Assembly (NCBI GenBank): GCA_016223135.1
Contig: JACRPQ010000004.1
Coordinates: forward strand, 434,001-498,000
Direction: 5' to 3'
Source of the DNA: Chloroflexota bacterium
Lineage (GTDB): Bacteria; Chloroflexota; Anaerolineae; Anaerolineales; Villigracilaceae
DNA: 64,000 nt
Shown: positions 59,265 through 64,000 of the stretch, one piece after another
How positions within the stretch are numbered: the first letter of the stretch is position 1
Layout: each line of letters opens with the position of its first letter
Position numbers and translations under genes: made by a program
The notes under the pieces: generated by a model
What the model was told of the DNA's origin: nothing
Databases searched by the model: none
Seen by the model: the letters and a program-made list of their open reading frames with translations, nothing else

Positions 59265-59281
59265 TTTTACAGGAATTTTAC
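59265..59281 (+). promoter_or_regulatory. Two 11-bp-spaced TTTTAC half-sites (OmpR/PhoB-like)
   Basis: TTTTAC at 59265-59270 and TTTTAC at 59276-59281 repeat with an 11-bp period, the layout of OmpR/PhoB-class response regulator sites. They lie about 70 bases upstream of the secreted-protein start. The window holds an OmpR-class regulator gene at 60487, but a link is untested. Confidence 0.35.
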
Positions 59282-59348
59282 AACGCCCTCATATCCCCGT
59301 AACCCCTGCCGCCTACACTTTGTGCTGTAACCTGAAAGGAGGTTCACC

Positions 59349-59903
59349 ATGAAAAACCTGTTCAAGAAAACTGTTTTGTTTGCGCTGGTTGCCGCACTGC
59401 TGGCGGCAAGCCTGCCTCTGATGGGTGTCTCCGCCGCGGCAGCGAGCGACGACCCGCCTCCCTCGCAAGGCGTGCCCCCCGAGCGGCTGGAGCGCCTGTG
59501 GGCGCGTCAACTGCGCCTCTATGAGCGAATCGGAAAAGGCTTTGATCACGCCGACGACTTTATCGCGCGGATTCAAACGTTGATTGACAAGGCTGCCGCC
59601 AACGGCAAAGACGTATCCGCCGTCCAAGCCGCGCTGGATGCCTTCGAGGAAGCGCTCAAGAAGGCGCATCCAATTTACGAAAGCGCCAAAGGCATCGTCA
59701 ACTCGCATCAAGGCTTTAGCGATGACGGCAAAGTGACCGACCTGGAAAAAGCCAAAGAAACCGTTCAGGCGATGGGCGAAAAGTTGAAGGAAATCAAAGA
59801 CGCCATGGGCGGCACAGGCAAAGCGCTCCGCGAAGCCATCAAAGCCTTCCGTGAAGCCAACCCGCCTCCCCAAGAGACGCCGGCGGCTTCCCCCACCGAG
59901 TAA
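59349..59903 (+). CDS. Secreted helical protein, unknown function
   Basis: 184 residues. A Sec signal peptide (MKNLFKKTVLFALVAALLAA) with cleavage near ASAAAA-like site SAAAASDDPP. The mature part is a helical bundle (about 45-165) ending with a Pro/Ala tail. A strong site (AAAGGAGG 6 bases upstream) suggests high expression. The charged, repetitive helices resemble several Chloroflexota exported proteins of no known role. Confidence 0.82.
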   Translation: MKNLFKKTVLFALVAALLAASLPLMGVSAAAASDDPPPSQGVPPERLERLWARQLRLYERIGKGFDHADDFIARIQTLIDKAAANGKDVSAVQAALDAFEEALKKAHPIYESAKGIVNSHQGFSDDGKVTDLEKAKETVQAMGEKLKEIKDAMGGTGKALREAIKAFREANPPPQETPAASPTE

Positions 59904-59916
59904 AAAACGCACCCTT

Positions 59917-59941
59917 GCCCCTCTCCCATTGGGAGAGGGGC
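59917..59941. repeat. CCCCTCTCCC/GGGAGAGGGG inverted repeat
   Basis: GCCCCTCTCCCATTGGGAGAGGGGC: 11-bp arms, loop of 3. A similar motif (CCCCTTCCC...GGGAAGGGG) is at 56540-56562. Only a short tail of T's; more a dispersed palindrome than a terminator. Confidence 0.7.
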
Positions 59942-60051
59942 ATAGCGCTTGAAGTGTGATTGTCCTATGGCGGCTGATGCTTTCACTTACACAAACGTCC
60001 AAACGGCAGTACAATCGCCTCACTGTAATACCAGATTGTGAGGAAAAAAAG

Positions 60052-60462
60052 ATGTACACAACCGAAGGTAAAAAGATTGTCTCCACCGACAAAGCGCCAA
60101 AAGCCATTGGACCATATTCGCAAGCCATTCGCACCGAAAACCTCGTCTTCACCGCCGGGCAAATTGGTTTGAACCCCGCCACCATGGAACTGGTAGAAGG
60201 CGGCATCCAGGCGCAAACCCGCCAGGCGCTGACCAACCTCAAACATGTCCTCGAAGCGGCAGACTCGGGCTTGAACTTCGTCGTCAAGACCACCGTCTTT
60301 TTGCAAAGCATGGACGATTTCGCCGCCATGAACGCCGTCTATGCCGAGTTCTTCGCGGAGAATCCGCCGGCGCGTTCCACCGTGGCAGTGGCGGCATTGC
60401 CCAAAGGCGCACTGGTCGAAATCGAGTGTGTGGCGCTTCTCTCGCCTTTCCGGGGCGACTAA
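60052..60462 (+). CDS. ridA: RidA family reactive intermediate deaminase
   Basis: 136 residues from the ATG at 60052 (GAGGAA site). RidA motifs: APKAIGPYSQAIRTENLVFTAGQIGLNP and TRQALTNLKHVLEAA, and the Arg/Glu of NPPARSTVAVAALPKGALVEIE. It hydrolyses enamine/imine intermediates from PLP enzymes. Precedes a two-component system by 24 bases. Confidence 0.93.
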   Translation: MYTTEGKKIVSTDKAPKAIGPYSQAIRTENLVFTAGQIGLNPATMELVEGGIQAQTRQALTNLKHVLEAADSGLNFVVKTTVFLQSMDDFAAMNAVYAEFFAENPPARSTVAVAALPKGALVEIECVALLSPFRGD

Positions 60463-60486
60463 CGCCCAAAGGCAGCCCTCCCCGCT

Positions 60487-61170
60487 GTGTCCAACGACCT
60501 TATTCTCATTGTGGACGATGAGCCGTCCATTCTCCAACTCTCGCGGATGTATCTCGAACGCGAGGGCTTTCGCGTGACGTCGGCGCAGGACGGTGAAGCA
60601 GCCCTCAGTGCGGTCGAACGCCTGCATCCCGCGCTGGTTGTGCTGGATGTCATGCTTCCCAAACTCGACGGCTTTGAAGTTTGCCGCCGTTTGCGCGCCT
60701 CCCAAAGCGACATCCCCATCCTCATGCTCACCGCCCGCAGTGAGGACATTGACAAAATCCTCGGGCTTGAACTGGGCGCAGACGACTACCTGACCAAACC
60801 GTTCAACCCGCGCGAACTGACGGCGCGCGTGCGAGCCATTTTACGCCGCAGCGAACGAAAAACGCCCCTCACAGCCAAGCCGATTCAAATCGGCGACCTG
60901 TTCATTGACCCCGCCCGCCGCGAAGCCCGCCTCTCTCATTCGACCCTCAACCTGCGCACCCAGGAATTCGACCTGCTCCTCACCCTGGCAGAGCATCACG
61001 GGCTGGTCCTCACCCGTGAACAGATTTTGCAAAAGGCATGGGGCTTCGACTTCTACGGGCAGACCCGCACGGTGGACGTGCATGTGGCGCACCTGCGCAA
61101 AAAACTGGAGGGCAGCTCCGTAAAAATCGAAACCGTCACCGGCGTCGGCTACAAATTGATAACCGCATGA
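60487..61170 (+). CDS. OmpR/PhoB-family response regulator
   Basis: 227 residues, GTG start. Receiver with phospho-Asp in VVLDVMLPKLDG, switch Thr in LTAR and Lys in LTKPFNPREL. C-terminal winged helix (LNLRTQEFDLLLTLAEHHGLVLTREQIL ... RTVDVHVAHLRKKLE). It acts with the adjacent histidine kinase; start codons are 19 bases apart. Confidence 0.93.
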   Translation: MSNDLILIVDDEPSILQLSRMYLEREGFRVTSAQDGEAALSAVERLHPALVVLDVMLPKLDGFEVCRRLRASQSDIPILMLTARSEDIDKILGLELGADDYLTKPFNPRELTARVRAILRRSERKTPLTAKPIQIGDLFIDPARREARLSHSTLNLRTQEFDLLLTLAEHHGLVLTREQILQKAWGFDFYGQTRTVDVHVAHLRKKLEGSSVKIETVTGVGYKLITA

Positions 61171-61189
61171 CAACCGCCTCATTGAGAAC

Positions 61190-62557
61190 ATGTTCACCTC
61201 CCTGCGTTCCCGTCTCTGGTTGAGTTACGCTTTTGTCATTGCAGTTGCGCTGGGCGTGGTGGCGTTTGTCCTGCTGGTGTATCTCATCCGCAACCCGCTT
61301 CTTACCCGCCTCACGCAGCAGCGTCTGACCACGGTGCAGGATTTGATTCTGACATCGCCGCAGAAATTCCTCAACTCCCCCAGCCGCCTCACGGAGATCG
61401 CGCAGACGAACAACGTGCGCGTGATCGTCTTCGACGCTTCCCGCAGCCTTGCGCTGGATACCAGCCCTGAAAAACCTTCGCTTCCATTTCCCCGCCGCAA
61501 TCTCTTGAACCGCGCCGCTCAAACAGTGCGGGACTCGGAAGGCGCCGCATGGCTGTACCTCTTCAGCCGTCTGCCAAACGGAGAAGTGTTGGTGGTCGCT
61601 GCACCGCGTCCGCGTGTGCCGGCGCTGGCAATTTTCACGGATGAATTTTTTGCCCCCATCCTGCAGGCGGCTGGCATGGCGCTGGCGCTCGCGCTGCTGT
61701 TGGCGTTTGCCCTCTCGCGCTGGGTGGCAGACCCGCTGCAAAGCGTGGTTGGGGCGGCGCAGAAATACCCCCTGAAAGAGATTCAACCCGTCCCGCTGCG
61801 CGGTCCGCGCGAAGTGCAGGACCTCACGCGGGCGTTCAACGCGATGGTGGCGCGCGTCCATGCCGCTCAACAATCGCAAAAAAACTTTGTCGCCAATGTC
61901 TCCCATGAACTCAAAACTCCGCTGACCTCCATTCAGGGCTTTGCCCAGGCAATCCTCGACGATACAGCCGCCACACCCGCCGCGCGCAAACAAGCCGCGC
62001 AGATTATCTACGATGAAGCGCGCCGTCTGCACCGCATGGCGCTCGACCTGCTCGACCTTGCCCGTCTCGAGGCGGGCGCCGCCGACCTGAAAATATCTCC
62101 GCTGGAGACCAGCCTGTTGCTGCACGGCATCGTGGAGAGATTCACGCCGCGGGCGCAGGCGGCAGGCATCGCCTTGCGCTTGGACGTTCCGCCTCACCTG
62201 CCCCCCCTGCTCGGAGATGGCGACCGTCTGGCGCAAGTCTTTACCAACCTGCTGGATAATGCCCTCAAATTTACACCGCCCGGCGGCGAGATTCTCATTT
62301 CGGCAAAAAAGGCTGAGGCGGAGATCGAACTCTCGGTGGCAGATACCGGCTCCGGCGTCCCAAAAGAAGCGCTGCCTCATCTGTTTGAGCGTTTCTATCA
62401 AGCCGATCCCTCCCGTGCGGGCGGCGCTCAGCGCGGCGCAGGTCTGGGGCTGGCAATCGTCAAAGAAATCATCGAAGCGCATGGTGGTACAATTGGCGTC
62501 CGCAGTCAGGAGGGGCATGGGACGACCTTCACGATCCGCCTCCCGCTGGCAAAATGA
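61190..62557 (+). CDS. Sensor histidine kinase (HAMP class)
   Basis: 455 residues. TM1 (about 8-30), extracytoplasmic loop (about 31-150), TM2 (about 160-183), HAMP (183-235), HisKA (VSHELKTPLTSIQGFAQ) and HATPase_c (NLLDNALKFTPPGGEI, DTGSGVP, GAGLGLAIVKEII). Cognate to the upstream OmpR-type regulator. The stop overlaps the start of the glycosyltransferase (ATGA), so the sensor is tied to the polysaccharide locus. Confidence 0.93.
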   Translation: MFTSLRSRLWLSYAFVIAVALGVVAFVLLVYLIRNPLLTRLTQQRLTTVQDLILTSPQKFLNSPSRLTEIAQTNNVRVIVFDASRSLALDTSPEKPSLPFPRRNLLNRAAQTVRDSEGAAWLYLFSRLPNGEVLVVAAPRPRVPALAIFTDEFFAPILQAAGMALALALLLAFALSRWVADPLQSVVGAAQKYPLKEIQPVPLRGPREVQDLTRAFNAMVARVHAAQQSQKNFVANVSHELKTPLTSIQGFAQAILDDTAATPAARKQAAQIIYDEARRLHRMALDLLDLARLEAGAADLKISPLETSLLLHGIVERFTPRAQAAGIALRLDVPPHLPPLLGDGDRLAQVFTNLLDNALKFTPPGGEILISAKKAEAEIELSVADTGSGVPKEALPHLFERFYQADPSRAGGAQRGAGLGLAIVKEIIEAHGGTIGVRSQEGHGTTFTIRLPLAK

Positions 62558-63561
62558 ACATGCCCAAAGTTTCTGTCATTGTTCCCTGCTACAATGAGCA
62601 AGCCACTATTCGTCTGCTGCTGGAGTCGATCCGGCGGCAGACTTTTCCGCTTGCCGACCTGGAAGTTATCATTGCCGACGGCATGTCCACCGACGGCACG
62701 CGGGAAGCAATTGCCGCTTTCCAAAGAGACTTCCCCGACCTCTCGCTGCGCGTGGTGGATAACCCGCTTCGGACCATCCCCTCGGGCTTGAATCGCGCCA
62801 TTGAGGCTTCGCGCGGCTCCATCCTTGTGCGCCTCGATGCCCACTCTCAGCCTTACCCCGATTACGTGGAACGCTGTGTGCAGGCGCTGGAAGAGGGGCG
62901 CGGCGACAACGTGGGCGGTGTGTGGGAGATTCGCCCCGGCGCCGCCACGTGGATTGCCCAAGTCATTGCGGCGGCGGCGGCTCACCCGCTGGGCGTCGGC
63001 GATGCCCTCTACCGTCATGCCCGCCAAGCCGCGTATGTGGATACCGTCCCCTTCGGCTCATTCAAAAGGGACTTGCTCGAACGCATCGGCTGGTTCGATG
63101 AAACCCTGCTCACAAACGAAGACTACGAATTCAATGCGCGCCTTCGCAAGGCGGGTGGTAGAATTTGGCTCGACCCGTCCATACGCTCGGTCTATTTTGC
63201 GCGCGCCACCCTGAAGGAACTGGCGCACCAATACTGGCGTTATGGATATTGGAAATGGCGTATGCTTCGGCGTTACCCCGATACCATACGATGGAGGCAG
63301 GCTCTGCCTCCGTTGTTTGTCTCCAGCCTGATTGCGCTGGCGCTCTTTTCCCCTTGGATGCCGTTTTCGGCATCCGTGCTGGCGGTGGAACTGCTGGCAT
63401 ATTTTTTGGTCATGCTTATGGCGGGGGCGCACTCTGCAGTGCGGCGAGGGAACTTCTCTTTGCTGATTGGCTTACCCCTTGTTATTCCTGTCATGCACCT
63501 CTCATGGGGAAGCGGTTTTTTGTGGAGTATCCTTAGGTCAGGTATGAAGCGGAATGGCTGA
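62554..63561 (+). CDS. Family 2 glycosyltransferase
   Basis: 335 residues. GT-A fold: SVIVPCYNEQATIRLLLESI, DGMSTDGTREAIAAF and VRLDAHSQPYPDYVE (DxD-like DAH), then NEDYEFNARLRKAGG (ED acceptor motif). Two or three transmembrane helices at the C-terminus (LFVSSLIALALFSPWMPFSA ... LLIGLPLVIPVMHLSW). It probably builds surface polysaccharide. Overlaps the neighbouring genes on both sides. Confidence 0.92.
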   Translation: MNMPKVSVIVPCYNEQATIRLLLESIRRQTFPLADLEVIIADGMSTDGTREAIAAFQRDFPDLSLRVVDNPLRTIPSGLNRAIEASRGSILVRLDAHSQPYPDYVERCVQALEEGRGDNVGGVWEIRPGAATWIAQVIAAAAAHPLGVGDALYRHARQAAYVDTVPFGSFKRDLLERIGWFDETLLTNEDYEFNARLRKAGGRIWLDPSIRSVYFARATLKELAHQYWRYGYWKWRMLRRYPDTIRWRQALPPLFVSSLIALALFSPWMPFSASVLAVELLAYFLVMLMAGAHSAVRRGNFSLLIGLPLVIPVMHLSWGSGFLWSILRSGMKRNG

Positions 63562-64000
63562 AAACATCCGAACCACCCCTTTGCGTCTGCGTCCCAACGA
63601 GCATCGCATGATTCTCTTTGTTGGCGATCTCATCATGGCGTTCGCCTCGGTCTTTGCATCCATCGAGACGTGGAGAAGGTACAACATCACTGTTGAGGTT
63701 GCCAGGCTGGTCGAGCGGGGCATTGCATTGAGGCGGGCGCAGCAGCTTGTTGAAGAATTCTTTGTCATCAACGTTCCCTTTTGGTTTTATCTTTTGCCCA
63801 TTGCCTGGACCATCCTGCTTGTGGAGTTATATGAGCCGCACATTGCCGGCAGCACCCGCAAAACGCTGCGCGGCATTGCCGTCGCCGCTTTCATCGGTTT
63901 GATTGCGTTTTCCCTGCTCTTTGTCACCAAGCAGGATACCAATCTGCCGCGCGTGGGCGTCGGCTCTTTTCTCTTCTTCGCTTCGCTCCTGACCCTGGGC
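63554..64000 (+). CDS. Membrane N-terminus of a polyprenyl-phosphate sugar transferase (partial)
   Basis: First 149 residues visible; the gene continues past the window. Three or four hydrophobic segments (MILFVGDLIMAFASVFASI, WFYLLPIAWTILLVELYE, GIAVAAFIGLIAFSLLFV). This is the layout of undecaprenyl-phosphate glycosyl-1-phosphate transferases of the WbaP type. The start overlaps the glycosyltransferase by 8 bases, so it is co-translated. Confidence 0.7.
   Translation, partial: MAENIRTTPLRLRPNEHRMILFVGDLIMAFASVFASIETWRRYNITVEVARLVERGIALRRAQQLVEEFFVINVPFWFYLLPIAWTILLVELYEPHIAGSTRKTLRGIAVAAFIGLIAFSLLFVTKQDTNLPRVGVGSFLFFASLLTLG

Noticed and set aside
59313-60329. 338-codon minus-strand frame opposite the secreted protein and RidA
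   Set aside because: Both plus-strand genes have clear signals and family matches; the antisense frame has none.

Overview
The window reads as chromosomal DNA of an anaerobic or facultative member of Chloroflexota, most likely class Anaerolineae. The grounds are the 16S/23S sequence character, a zinc-ribbon/DUF6754/MutL-like gene block, pyruvate:ferredoxin oxidoreductase, corrinoid-type methyltransferase genes, LPXTG-like and lipoprotein surface proteins, and the many short palindromic and tandem-word repeats. Most of it is GC-rich and tightly packed. The exception is an AT-rich island at about 11-22 kb. Family names come from recognised motifs; no database search was run.

Layout. 1-8.1 kb: one long plus-strand operon of membrane proteins, a zinc-ribbon protein with a repeated D-W-L motif, a glutamate-mutase-MutL-like ASKHA ATPase and an LPNTG protein. 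8.2-11 kb: a HAD phosphatase diverging from a GAF/PAS histidine kinase. 11-22 kb: a decaying array of eight RHS core fragments, each followed by an unrelated C-terminal tip and/or small orphan genes (membrane proteins and three beta-propeller lipoproteins). A tiny promoter-peptide-hairpin unit sits at the upstream end. 22.3-30.1 kb: a DUF4173-type membrane protein, then a minus-strand operon. That operon joins a BioF2/FemAB-type GNAT, a membrane methyltransferase, a homologue of the tuberculosinol/kolavelool synthase family (Rv3378c type), a class II diterpene cyclase with a DxDD motif (Rv3377c type), and a histidine kinase with its receiver. 30.4-35.8 kb: an ECF transporter with a nucleoside hydrolase and a ribokinase, which looks like nucleoside salvage. 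35.8-42 kb: ArsR regulator plus cation efflux, NUDIX, PrmA, a lamin-tail protein, DnaX, YbaB and RecR. 42-47.6 kb: an rRNA operon (16S-Ile-Ala-23S-5S). 47.6-53.6 kb: bS21 and IF-1 behind an attenuator, a DHOD-like protein, NifJ and a NUDIX hydrolase. 53.7-59 kb: a LysM lipoprotein and a corrinoid methyltransferase/activator set. 59.3-64 kb: a secreted helical protein, RidA, an OmpR-type two-component pair and the start of a polysaccharide locus.

The points most worth attention are: (1) the translationally coupled diterpenoid cluster at 26.1-29.1 kb; (2) the RHS-tip/beta-propeller lipoprotein array, with in-frame TGA codons in three tips; (3) an rRNA operon whose 16S lacks about 260 nt of the 3' region and whose 23S carries a diverged 73-nt tandem duplication in domain V; (4) a textbook attenuator ahead of bS21-IF-1; (5) small palindromes and tandem words that have entered coding genes in frame (prmA, the zinc-ribbon gene, the corrinoid activator, the UroD-like gene).
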